The notes below the pieces were generated by a model that ran no database searches, was not told the DNA's origin, and saw nothing but the letters and a program-made list of their open reading frames with translations. DNA of 64,000 nucleotides from Simmondsia chinensis (taxonomy: Eukaryota > Streptophyta > Magnoliopsida > Caryophyllales > Simmondsiaceae). Shown piece after piece: positions 47,501 to 56,270 of this stretch. Where the stretch lies: positions 24,761,172-24,825,171 of the forward strand of contig JAGTTD010000008.1 of the NCBI GenBank assembly GCA_018398585.1. Reading direction: 5' to 3'. Each line of letters begins with the position of its first letter. Within the stretch, counting starts at the first letter, position 1. The position numbers were made by a program, and so were the translations under genes.

Positions 47501-48636
47501 TACTTAAGAGGTCTTTATATGGCCTAAAACAATCCCCTAGACAATGGTACAAACGATTTGACCAATTTATAAGAAGCAGGGGCTTTAGTAGATCAATACA
47601 TGATACTTGTTTTTACTTTAAACATGCTGATACTGTTGATGCACTGTATTTGCTGATTTATGTGGATGATATGCTGCTGGCCAGTAAATCCATGAATCAT
47701 ATTAATGATTTGAAACTAACGCTTTGTGCTGAGTTCGATATGAAAGATCTAGGAAAGGCCAAGAAGATACTTGGTATGGAAATTACCAGGGATCCAACAG
47801 CTGAAACAGTGCACTTATCTCAACAAAGGTATTTGGAAAAGGTATTGGTTAGATTCAACATGTCTGAATGTAAACCTGTAAAATTGCCCTTAGCAAGTCA
47901 GTATAAGTATACAGTTCAACAGTGTCCCACGAATGAGATAGAGAAGAAACAAATGGAAAGAGTCCCATATGCGAATGTTATAGGTTCCTTAATGTATGCT
48001 ATGACTTGTACACATCCAGACTTAGCTTTTCCTTTAAGTGTTTTGTCTAGGTTTATGAGTAACCCCGGAAAGGAACATTGGGATGGAGTTAAGTGGTTGT
48101 TAAGGTACATTAAACAAACCTATAAACTGGGACTTACTTTTGGTCGGACAAAAACCTACCTTAGATTGATAGGTTACACCGATTCTGACTTTGGGGGGGA
48201 CGTAGATAAAAGGAGATCCACTAGTGCTTACATTTACACTTTAAATGGTGGAGCCATTTGTTGGAAGTCTAAGTTGCAGCCTGTGACTGCGCTGTCAACC
48301 ACTGAGGCTGAATTTGAGGCCCTCACAGAAGCCATAAAAGAGGCTACCTGGCTGAGAGGCTTACTGTCAGAAATAAACCTCGATAACGGGCCTCCCGTAC
48401 TGTTTTCGGACAGTCAATCAGCCCTTGCATTGTGTAAAAACCCCGTGTTTCATGATAGGACTAAGCACTTAGCTATCAAGAGGAATTTTGTAAACGACAT
48501 GCTTGAAAGGAACACTGTTGAACTGCGAAAAATCTGTACTGCTGAAAATCCAGTGGATATGGGCACAAAAAATTTGACTTTGGACAAGTTACTTAAGTGT
48601 ATTAACTTGGTTCAAAGTAATTGGGACCATGGATGA
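44590..48636 (+). CDS. Copia Gag-Pol polyprotein, 1348 residues, intact
   Basis: The single open frame encodes all functions. Gag of the UBN2/DUF4219 type opens with RFDGRNDFNLWKLKM. The CCHC zinc knuckle CYECGKLGHIKRYC starts at residue 253. Protease has DSG at 306. The GAG-pre-integrase segment (LWHKRLGHVSERG) ends in CESCIFGK. The integrase triad is Asp496, Asp559 and Glu595, with 35 residues between the last two. RT has KARLVAKGFSQ and YVDD at 1024-1027. RNase H has YTDSDFGG (Asp1198) and STTEAEFEAL (Glu1239). The ATG at 44590 is the first methionine after the primer site and gives a normal copia length. An asparagine/histidine repeat lies near residues 213-225. It resembles Tork-lineage elements, but I am not sure of the lineage. 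Confidence 0.95.
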   Translation: MASARVDIERFDGRNDFNLWKLKMKAILMAQGAGTALLPEKDQPTYLTEKEKVEVEHKAYASLLLSLDNSVLNQIRSEKIVADIWAKLEEIYKSESLSNRILCMESLFTFKVSETKPLEDSIDEFHKICQDLENVKVTVADELLAVLLLCALPKYLRSFKDTLRYGRDTVALKDVTKALRSKILELRKEGKYPPTSNSGEGLSVRGRTKTRDNHNNHNNHNNHNNYNNKERRRSKSRNRSSSRPRRDCSKVKCYECGKLGHIKRYCPDYQRKFNGTTDNTEFNDGYDSAEVLVVSTDQTTHEWVLDSGCSFHMTSDRSFFTEYRTVAGGKVLLGNNHGCQVVGIGSVRVKGSNGIDFTLKGVRHVPELRRNLISLGQLDQAGMTLKAQQGVMKVLKGSLVMLRGEVKNGLYVLRGDVVPAGCSIVEKTDLTNLWHKRLGHVSERGLNELNKRGLLGGGYVSKPDFCESCIFGKHHKLSFKSGIHITKSPLDYIHSDLWGPARVPTLGGAYYFLSMVDDFSRKVWIYLLKTKDECFSAFVRWKNLIENQTGRKIKVLRTDNGLEYINAEFDSLCAQNGIKRHNTVRKTPQQNGLVERMNRTLLDRVRCMLFASGLGKNFWGEAVATACYLINRTPSSAIDFKTPEEKWTGKTSDYSILKVFGCAAYAHQSEGKLEPRAIKGVFLGYPDGVKGYRVGVRDGNRTKIIISRDVTFNEEEFPYLEKIMAADTAATSSNPRKYDPELYEFEISPPEPVYQENQTLNPEEEVTDSAEGSTEPQETIEQTDLSNYQLARDRERREIRAPARFGSADCIAFALNTALEYVESEPLTYTQAISGAASEQWLKAMTEEMESLKRNKTWVLVPKPMDRKLVGSKWIFKVKEPDTSSGQPRFKARLVAKGFSQKEGVDYNEIFSPVVKHTTIRILMALTAKFSLFLEQMDVTTAFLHGELDEEIFMAQPEGFIEPNHENHVCLLKRSLYGLKQSPRQWYKRFDQFIRSRGFSRSIHDTCFYFKHADTVDALYLLIYVDDMLLASKSMNHINDLKLTLCAEFDMKDLGKAKKILGMEITRDPTAETVHLSQQRYLEKVLVRFNMSECKPVKLPLASQYKYTVQQCPTNEIEKKQMERVPYANVIGSLMYAMTCTHPDLAFPLSVLSRFMSNPGKEHWDGVKWLLRYIKQTYKLGLTFGRTKTYLRLIGYTDSDFGGDVDKRRSTSAYIYTLNGGAICWKSKLQPVTALSTTEAEFEALTEAIKEATWLRGLLSEINLDNGPPVLFSDSQSALALCKNPVFHDRTKHLAIKRNFVNDMLERNTVELRKICTAENPVDMGTKNLTLDKLLKCINLVQSNWDHG

Positions 48637-48701
48637 CGAACCCAATGTGTTTTTTGCTCCTATTACTAGGGAATGTCCAGTAGTTAACCCATATAGGTAC
48701 C

Positions 48702-48713
48702 AAGGTGGAGAAT
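48702..48713 (+). other. Polypurine tract of the intact copia element
   Basis: AAGGTGGAGAAT immediately upstream of the 3' LTR. Confidence 0.75.
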
Positions 48714-49695
48714 TGTTGTAAAATTGGTCCCTATATGACTTAACTATGTCAAGAAAATTTAAGTCAAGAAATGTTCAAATATTATAGATTAAAGGGTGTA
48801 AATGTCAAGTGGCATAAGTTGTAAATTTTTGTTAAATATATTTTTGGGTACCCAGGTATTACTGTACATTTAAATAATTCAAGAGGTAAAATACCATTGC
48901 TGCCCCTGACCGTGTGCGTTATTTACCTGCCCGTGCCACTACCCGCTGCCCGAAGCTTCTCCAAGAAGCTTCCTGTTTTCAGTTTAAAGAGATGACACGC
49001 GTCAGCCATCCGGGTCAACTGTTTGTGTTTCTTGAGGGCTTTTATGGACCGTTGATCTGGTTCGTACGAACGGCCGAGATTGAACCTTGAGCTTTGCCAC
49101 GGATCGGAGATCGGTTGCCTATATATACTGACCCTTTTAGGGTCTGCCGTACGCAATTCATTCGCTCTCCGTTTTTCTCTTCAGCCACCGCCTCTCTTTG
49201 GTTTGCTCTGGCGATCTTGAGGCGATCGAAGGCGATTGAGTATATTCGTGGGTGTTAAGGCTTGATCGTTCAAATCTTGGTAGTTTGGAGCATGTATGAA
49301 GCCTTGTAGGCTTCGGTTGTAAGCTTTCTTCTCCCTTACTCTTTATTTTCGTTCTTCTTTAGGCTTCTGACTTAGAAGCCTTAAGGATCGGTTGTGTAAA
49401 GTTGTATATCGTTGAAGTCTGGTCTGTAATATTTGAACTCGACTTATAGTGGATAGACTTCCCTAGAAATAGGGAGCCGTGGAGTAGGTCCTTCTTTAAA
49501 GGCTGAACCACGTAAATCTCGTTGTTATCGCTGTGTTCTTTGTGCATGTGTTCGGTGTTGGATGAATCTTGCTTAACTACAGTTACAGGTTTCTTGAACT
49601 AGATCTGAAGTAGTGAATCTTTGTTGTTATTGTCATCATATCAAGAACTAAAGTTGATAAGATTAAACCCTAGGAATACGACCTGAAACTCAACA
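48714..49695 (+). repeat. 3' LTR of the intact copia element
   Basis: Begins TGTTGTAAAATTGG and ends CTCAACA before GTCCT. TATATATA is at 49120-49127. It has an extra TTGAGGCGATC (about 49217) compared with the 5' LTR. Confidence 0.95.
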
Positions 49696-50251
49696 GTCCT
49701 GAAATGGAAAAGATATTTTTTCATCTTTTTCATCAAACATTTTGACAGTTACTACTATAAAAATTATGTAAATTGTACAAGATCATGAGCAATTGATCAA
49801 CCAAAAAATTATTTCGATGGAAAAAATTCGGGCTACAAAATACGGTGACCAATAAATACCATAATAGCGAAGCTCCTGATCCCCTAGAAACCCTGCAACC
49901 CCCAAAGAAAGCAATTTCAGAAGTCTTTGTCCTCCTCCTGTCCTCCTTCTATTCAGCTCCCTAAGCTTTCAAAAATATCCCAAATTGCAAACAGAAAAAT
50001 AAAAAAAGTAAAATACTATTCAAATAATTGAATAATATTATTAAATCAAATAATTAATTGGCTATTTGTTTTGATTATGTCTATGATTTATGTTTAGTCC
50101 TTAACCAATTTTACATTCTCAATTTTATTTTTCATGGCAATTAATTGGCTATTTGTTTTGATTATGTCTATAATTTGTGTTCAGTCCTTATTGGCAATTT
50201 AGGTGATTAGTTGTTTAGAACTGCTTCTTATTTGTATAAGTTATACAACAA

Positions 50252-50524
50252 TGTTACGTATAATAATACGTATAAGTGATTAGTAGTAGTTGTAGTAGGG
50301 TACATAATAGTACAATACTTGTATTAGGTAATTAGTATAGATAGCATATTAGGTTGTTAAGAAAATAATTACTACAATAATAAACTATTCTCTCTCTCTC
50401 ATCTAACTCTCTCTCTCTCTCTCTCTCATCCCTTTCTTCTCTTTCTCACACCTCAACTCTAATTCCCAATCTCTATCAAGAACCCTAACCCTAATGTAGG
50501 TTATAATCCCAATTGGTTGTAACA
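50252..50524 (+). repeat. 5' LTR of the 1.9-kb element
   Basis: TGTTACGTATAATAATACG to TTGTAACA. Contains a (CT)n tract and AACCCTAACCCTAA. Confidence 0.9.
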
Positions 50525-50566
50525 ATTGGTATCAGAGCAGGTTACGTGCTGCATTATTTTTTATCC

Positions 50567-50974
50567 ATGGCCGATGGTACGCGAAGCAGTTTAGACCTGC
50601 GGCGGTTGGAAGCTCGGTTGGATGACATCGAGGGTCAAATTGATGGGCAATCTCACGCAATTGATGGACGCTTTCAAGTAGTACAATCCGATATGGTCTC
50701 GATCAAGCTCGAGTACAGTAAGATGTTGGACATTCAACATGAACTTCAACAGAACCCATGCCACAGCAACGGATCTGGTATTGAATCATCATCCACTTCT
50801 CCTTATCAACTTCATAAGAATGTTGGTTCCATCCAAGAAAAGATCTTCCCTGATTCTACACTCTTGGTTAAAATTCACAATGCTCTTTTTCCAATCACCG
50901 AAGACATTCTTTACCAAGTTTTTCACTCGTACAGATATATCGAAAGAATTGAAGTCATTTCCATATCAACCTAA
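50567..50974 (+). CDS. Gag-like N-terminus fused to first half of a PTB-like RRM
   Basis: The ATG at 50567 is the first after the primer site. The first 60 residues (MADGTRSSLDLRRLEARLDD onward) look like the coiled N-terminus of plant retrotransposon Gag proteins. From about residue 98 the chain reads LLVKIHNALFPITEDILYQV then a Y-I-E-R-I-E motif, which fits the beta1-alpha1 part of RRMs in plant polypyrimidine-tract-binding proteins. The frame ends at a TAA that overlaps the ATG of the next frame (TAATG, 50972-50976), where the second half of the RRM continues. PTB proteins bind CU-rich RNA and control splicing; any role here is speculation. Confidence 0.55.
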   Translation: MADGTRSSLDLRRLEARLDDIEGQIDGQSHAIDGRFQVVQSDMVSIKLEYSKMLDIQHELQQNPCHSNGSGIESSSTSPYQLHKNVGSIQEKIFPDSTLLVKIHNALFPITEDILYQVFHSYRYIERIEVISIST

Positions 50975-51840
50975 TGTTTGAAGCTCAAGTGTCCTTCTCC
51001 ACAAGAGAACAAGCTATTTCAGCCATCAATCTATTGCATGGAAGAAACATTTATAACTGTTGTTGTTGAATGGATATTACATTCCTCACTCCTTGTGAGG
51101 CAATTGGAGAATCAAGCAAAGTTTCTTCTTCAAGTGACCCTTTAGAGCTAGTGAATGGTGATGTGCATAGTGAGGAGACGATTGATCAAGAAAATGGTTT
51201 GGATGAAGAGGTTGTTATGCTAATGGAGGACAAAACTTATGCACAAAGCTCCAAAGTTTTTCAGCTCAGCGAGAATTGCCAACAAGATTCACAAGTTACA
51301 ACTGCTATTTTGAAAGGTGCAACACCTGAAATTGAAGACCGCGACTTGAATTCTCTTGAAGAGCTTGCACTTTTGCAAGTGGCAGAACCATTGGATCTTA
51401 CAATTAAGAATTTACAAGTGTATCTTGAAGTTTTTAGTGTCGTGAAAATGCAAGATTCTATTTTGGTTGTATTGCCAACTGCTCATTTTAAAAAATTCAG
51501 CAAGGAATACATGAGCAAAATAGCTATTGACGTGTTCACAGGATCTGAAAATGGAGCTTATACATCATATAAGCAAGACGAAGTAGAGCTGTTTGGTGTT
51601 GCTACTGCTGCAAATTCCTTTAAACTCTATGGGAGCAAGTATACCAAACGAATCCGTACTCTCTTCAAGAATTCTAAGGGCTCCATAGTGCATCTTTGCT
51701 ATTGGGAAGATATTTGTGAGTTGTTTACCAAGTTGACAGCAGCACCATGGTTCTTTCAGCTGCATTTCTGCAACATCCAGTGGCAGCCGATGCTAGAGTC
51801 TCTTTCAAGCTTGAGTTTTGATGTCTTTTCGCTATACTAA
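50974..51840 (+). pseudogene. Second half of the PTB-like RRM and unrecognised acidic protein
   Basis: The ATG at 50974 overlaps the previous stop. The first 31 codons contain a FSTREQAISAINLL segment and GRNIYNCCC, matching the alpha2-beta4 end of a PTB-type RRM. A TGA at 51067-51069 then interrupts, and the same frame continues with MDITF to a stop at 51838-51840. The 256-codon remainder is acidic at first and has no motif I recognise. A YWEDICELF segment faintly recalls the end of chromoviral polyproteins. The frame staying open for 256 codons suggests it was coding until recently. Confidence 0.5.
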
Positions 51841-51907
51841 GGAAAAATTCATGTCAATGCTTACTGTTAAGATTCTTGGAGGCAAGAATCTCTTAAGGGG
51901 GGAGTAA

Positions 51908-52178
51908 TGTTACGTATAATAATACGTATAAGTGATTAGTAATAGTTGTAGTAGGGTACATAATAGTACAATACTTGTATCAGGTAATTAGTATAGATAG
52001 CACATTAGGTTGTTAAGAAAATAACTAATACAATAACAAACTATTCTCTCTCTCATCTAACTCTCTCTCTCTCTCTCATCCCTTTCTTCTAACTCTTTCT
52101 CTCACCTCAACTCTAATTCCCAATCTCTATCAAGAACCCTAACCCTAATAAAGGTTACAACCCCAATTGGTTGTAACA
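51908..52178 (+). repeat. 3' LTR of the 1.9-kb element
   Basis: Same ends as the 5' LTR, with small differences mostly in the (CT)n tract. Confidence 0.9.
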
Positions 52179-52210
52179 AACAACAACAAAAACAAGCCTA
52201 GCGACTCCAA
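52179..52210 (-). mobile_element. SINE-tail relic, (AAC)n
   Basis: AACAACAACAAAAACAAGCC followed by TAGCGACTCC resembles the reverse complement of a plant SINE tail. Matching ACAACAA lies left of the LTR element at 50245-50251, so the 1.9-kb element inserted into this tail. Confidence 0.5.
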
Positions 52211-52912
52211 ATAAAATGATTATTCCGAAAAATTGCATTTTTGGCGTGGTCCACAAAAATGATTATTATATATGTTGTTGCACAAAATATTAGAGTTTGA
52301 ATTTGCAAACTATTAAATATTCATTACAAAAGAATTGTAGAAAATTCATAAAATATCAAATATTTAGGCAAGTGAGAGATTCGATGGAGGTAGAATTTTG
52401 TTATGAAAACAGACTACTAATAGCTTTTACTTATATATATAAGTGTCTTGCCCTTTTCAATTCAATTCTTTATGAGTGTACTTACATTTCTAAGCCAACA
52501 CTTTATCTTTTCCACCCATATTTGAATTCTAAAGCCATCACTTACAGTCTACGAAAAACAATATAATCGAAATACATAATAGAAATTAAAACACAATAAA
52601 ATATGTACTATATAATAATTTATACGACACATAAAAATTAATTTATCTTCCTATATTATTTTGTAGTTGCTTGCCTCACTATATTTTATATACTCAAATT
52701 ATTAGCTTATTTATAATATTATTTTGAAATTAAATTTTCTAAAATTTTTCTATTCGATAATTTTTTAATTATACAATGACTAATTTGATTGTATATAAAA
52801 AAAGTTGCAATTAGAACATATAACAAAAAGATGATGCTAATAATTTTATTTTTCTACAAATACCTAATAAGGAATAACTAGATTAGTCATGCAAATGGTA
52901 CAAAAGACACTT

Positions 52913-53905
52913 TGTTTAAATTTTTAATTCAAGACTTTTCATAATTAATCCATAAAAGAAAAAAAAAAAACTTACACCTCAAAGAACAGGGTGCCGGTTA
53001 GACCTCCAAAAATCAAAAATAAAAAAAGATGTAAAACTAATAAATTTTAATCCATAAAAGAAAAAAAGGAAAAAAATTTCCTGTTAGACCTCCAACAACC
53101 AATTTTTTTTTTATTTAAGACTTTTCTTATTTAATCCATAAAAAAAAAAAATATAGTTATACTTTCAAGAAAAGGGTGCTTGTTATGCCTACCCAACCCC
53201 GGGGTGCCAGTTTAACTTCCACGCCCCCCAAAAAAATTTTAATTTAAGACGTTTCATAATTAATCCATACAAGAAAAAATTAGACCTCCAAGAATCAGCA
53301 ATAAAAAAAAAAAGATTAAAAACCAATAAAATTAAAACCATAAAAAAGGAAATAAATTTACGGTTATAACTCCAAGAACCAAAAAAAATTTTAATTTAAG
53401 ACTTTTAGTATTTAATCCATTAATAAACCAAAAAAATAAAAAAAAAAGTTAGGCATCCAAGAATAGGGTGCCTGTTACACCTCCAATAACCAAAAATAAA
53501 AAAAGGAAATAAAAATTTTCAATTTAAGACTTTTTGTTTTTAATCCAAGAACGGGGTGCGGGTTAGACCTCCAAGAAAAAAAACATTAAATTTAAAACTT
53601 TTCATATTTAATCCATAAAACAAAAAAAAAAAGGTTAAACCAACAAGAACAAAAAAAAAAAGCAAAAAATTTATAATTTAAGATTTTCGTAATTAATCCG
53701 TAACTGAAAAAAAAGAAAATAAATTTTTGGTTATACCTCCAAGAATCAAAAATAAAATAAAATGAAAACAATAAATTTCCAATCTAAGACTTTTCAATTA
53801 CTATTATGAGAATTATATAAATTAAAAAAGATTATAGGCAGTTGATCAAATAAAAGGTTATTTCGATGCATAAAATCCTGGCTACAGAATACAGTGACCA
53901 ACGGG
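52913..53905. repeat. Macrorepeat unit 5, truncated
   Basis: AT-rich sub-repeats followed by the ACTATTATGAGAATTATATA and GCAGTTGATCAA landmarks. It stops abruptly at ACAGTGACCA (about 53905), where the other units continue with ATAAATACCATAATAGCG. Confidence 0.75.
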
Positions 53906-53989
53906 AACAAATCTAGGTTCACAAAATTGAAAGGTAGTTTGAAAAATATCCAAAACATCACAAATATATTAGTTATTAGAAAAGTGGGT

Positions 53990-54055
53990 ATTCGGGGATT
54001 TAAACCCATGATCATGAGAAGTACGAAAGACACCCTTACCACTAGACTACTAATT
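53990..54055 (-). pseudogene. tRNA-like relic (tRNA pseudogene or SINE head)
   Basis: On the minus strand TAGTCTAGTGGTAAG resembles the D-arm/A box and GGGTTTAAATCCCC the T-arm/B box of a plant tRNA. They sit in the right order about 40 bases apart. The acceptor and anticodon arms do not pair convincingly, and no clear SINE tail was found. Confidence 0.5.
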
Positions 54056-54699
54056 AAAGAGAAGTTTTCAAACTCTCCAAAACTCAGTAAAACCCCAATC
54101 CATTTTTTTAAAATGCCATATGGACTTCTCAAAAAATATAAAAAGGACCTACTATGAAATAGTTATCAAAATCCCCAACCGTTTATATTTTTGGAATATA
54201 CTAGATTCTCTTTCACACTTCCTTCACATCCAACCGCATAGCATGTGGCATATTCAAAACTCCACTATTCATCACTTTCATTCCCGCATTATTCAAGCAG
54301 TAAAATCAAATTATGTACTTTGCACTATCTATTTCTAAAGTATTGAAAAATCATACATGGCAAAGCAATAGGAAATTGCAGAGTTCTACCCAAGATACCA
54401 TCAATATTGTCAAAAAGCAACCTCAAAGCTCAAGGAATTAAAGGCTAGGCTGCTTACCTCTTTTCTAAAGCATAAAACAGTCAGAATCCTCTTTCCTTTT
54501 ATTTTTAAGGTTAGGTCATTGTGGTTGATCATAGCAATTACAATTTTGGCGCAATACGATTGGCCTTCTTCTATTTCGCTTTATTTAGTTTTGTTTCCAT
54601 TACTTTGTCTTCTTCTTTGGGTGTGCAGATTGATAAAATAATTTTAATAATAATAGAGGTAAAATTAGAGGCATAATATTTTTCAATATGGATAAATAT

Positions 54700-54990
54700 T
54701 AATAAAATTTTAAATTTTAAATATAAAATATAGAATAATGATAAATATAATTTTAGATTAGTCAAAAAATTAGTCCAATGGTTTTTAAGAAATTCCCTTA
54801 AAAATGCAGTGGTTACTAAAAAAATTAATTTGTATTTATCTATATAAATAGAATTTAAAATTTTAAATATAAAATAATAATAAATATAATTTTAGATAAG
54901 TCAAAATTTTAGTCCAATGGATTTTAAGAAATTTCTTTAAAAATTTAGTGTTTACCAAAAAAATTAATTTGTATTTATCTATATAAATAA
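54700..54990. repeat. 139-bp direct repeat, two copies
   Basis: GTATTTATCTATATAAATA occurs at 54832 and 54971, each preceded by ATATAATTTTAGAT and TTAGTCCAATGG-TTTTAAGAAAT. The copies are adjacent and slightly diverged. Confidence 0.8.
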
Positions 54991-55445
54991 TTTTAACAAA
55001 TTCTTTGGTTGTACAGATCGATAAAATAATTTTTGTAGCAATCTAATCTAACTATTATATAATTTTACACTTTTATTCTTCTTTTTTCATGCCCCTAATA
55101 ATCATATCTTAAAAATTATAAATAGATAAATAAAAAAATTTAGAAAAGGAAAGTAAACAAGGAACTAAATTCCAAACTTTTCTTTTCAAAGAACTAAAAA
55201 AAAACTAATAAAAGGAAGTTAATTATGACCAAAAATTTCAAAATAAATAATAAAAAAATATAAAACATAATAAAATAAGATATTCCAAAAGCTTTTTTAA
55301 AAATAAAAAGTATACAAAATAATTATTAAAAATTAAAATAAACTTCATATAATAAAAACCTGTAAAATTTATTTTTGTCCAAGGAAAAAAACCTGTAGAA
55401 TATAACTACAACTTAATCTAACAAAATAAAAATAACAAAATATAT

Positions 55446-56225
55446 TTATTAGGATAATATCCCGTAGGATAATATCTATGATTTGTATTTATCCATATAT
55501 TTATCAGCCTGAGGGCTTACTTGTAACTCCCTCTGTATATTCATACTATTATATATACGTGCCTCAACAACCCTATTGGGTATGCTTTCTAACCTAAATT
55601 CTCACATGGTATCAAAGCATACCTACCCTTAACCCTAAAATTCTCCCCTCATTTTGCTCCGTTCCACGGCCAAAAAAAAAAAAATTTTTTGAAACCCTAA
55701 ACCTAGACCAACTATAGCTCCGCCCCCCTCTCCGGCACCACACCTGCCCAACGTCCTCCCCTGGCCGGCGTTCTCCCTTTTGCAACCACTTGGGGTATAG
55801 TGTGTCGGTTCTTGTTTCTCCCGATTGGTGATTCTATGGCATCATCCCAAAGCCCCTCCTCTGCCGGGACCCTCCTCACCGGCACTCGTGCTGCCGGCTG
55901 ATGCCCCGCAATCCACCAGTTGTCTACCCACAACCCTGCACCTTGGTTCCTTGCCCCTACCCGCCCTGGGTTCCTCTCTTGCCGGACACAATTATGGTTT
56001 GTTCTACCCTAATTTAAATTACACAAGCACTTATCATGGGTCTTCCTCTCTATCTTCCGGAATTGATGGTGGTCCTTCCCTTCCCGGTCTTCCCCCCACC
56101 TTCTCCGGCTCCCTTTCTACATAATACTCGGGCCATGTTTTTCCGCAGACCATCCCTTTGCCCGTGGCACCCCTACCAATCTCCTCCATAACAAGTCTTA
56201 AATCAAGGGGCCCTCCTTAGAAAAC
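55446..56225 (+). mobile_element. 5' fragment of the short-LTR copia family
   Basis: LTR about 55446-55606 ending CTCACA, primer site TGGTATCAAAGC (55607-55618), a leader, then an ATG at about 55836 that soon meets a stop. The LTR matches that at 14836-14990 but is in the opposite orientation. The element is cut off at 56225 by the next repeat, so no protease, integrase or RT remains. Confidence 0.75.
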
Positions 56226-56270
56226 TGTTAGGAACAGTATCCTAAAATTCATATTTATTCTGGATATATT
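56226..56270 (+). repeat. 45-bp inverted copy of the end of the adjoining LTR
   Basis: It matches the reverse complement of 58453-58497 at 42 of 45 positions. It lies outside the LTR as defined by the right-hand LTR (62918 onward), which lacks it next to the primer site. Confidence 0.8.

Larger units (their letters stand above)
43577..49695 (+). mobile_element. Intact young Ty1/copia retrotransposon
   Basis: LTRs 43577-44547 (971 bp) and 48714-49695 (982 bp) flank one intact polyprotein gene. The 5-bp target duplication is GTCCT (43572-43576 and 49696-49700). The LTRs differ by about three substitutions and one 11-bp indel that I can find, implying recent insertion. Primer site, polypurine tract, TATA boxes and all catalytic motifs are present, so it may still be able to move. 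Confidence 0.95.
50252..52178 (+). mobile_element. Small non-autonomous LTR retrotransposon with captured RRM-like segment
   Basis: Short LTRs 50252-50524 (273 bp) and 51908-52178 (271 bp), target duplication AACAA (50247-50251 and 52179-52183), primer site TGGTATCAGAGC (50527-50538) and polypurine tract AAGGGGGGAG (51895-51904). The whole element is 1927 bp. It has no protease, integrase or RT. Its interior holds a Gag-like start, an RNA-recognition-motif segment like those of PTB proteins, and a 256-codon frame I do not recognise. Confidence 0.85.
15100..53905. repeat. Tandem array of an unrecognised ~2.2-kb unit, split by insertions
   Basis: Shared landmarks recur in the same order: an AT-rich block with GGGTGCC and TTAATCCATAAAAG motifs; TTTTGACAGTTACTAC; GCGAAGTTCCTGATCCCC; CAACCCCCAAATAAAGC; a doubled GCAATTAATTGGCTATTTG; TTGCATTTTTGGCGTGGTCC; GTAGAAAATCCATAAAATA; GATGATGCTAATAATTTTA; GTCATGCAAGCGGTAC. 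Using the last landmark as the boundary, units are about 15100-17552, 17553-40361, 40362-42632, 42633-52912 and 52913-53905 (partial). Removing insertions leaves 2216, 2271 and 2224 bases for units 2, 3 and 4. No protein or transposon ends are recognised. Confidence 0.85.
53906..55445. other. AT-rich region without genes
   Basis: It begins where macrorepeat unit 5 stops. Apart from the tRNA-like relic and a direct repeat (below), I see only AT-rich DNA. A pair of TGTGCAGATTGATAAAATAA-like segments occurs at about 54623 and 55010. Confidence 0.6.

Noticed and set aside
50480..50495. AACCCTAACCCTAA resembling plant telomere repeat
   Set aside because: Only two units, inside both LTRs of the 1.9-kb element (also near 52135), so it is part of the LTR and not a telomere or interstitial telomeric array.
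53794..54132. 112-codon minus-strand frame rich in Leu, Phe and Asn, resembling a membrane protein
   Set aside because: It crosses the boundary of the macrorepeat and its composition is what AT-rich DNA gives by chance.
54640..55440. Possible nuclear copy of organelle DNA because of high AT content
   Set aside because: No organelle gene or tRNA recognised; the direct repeat and composition match local AT-rich repeats.
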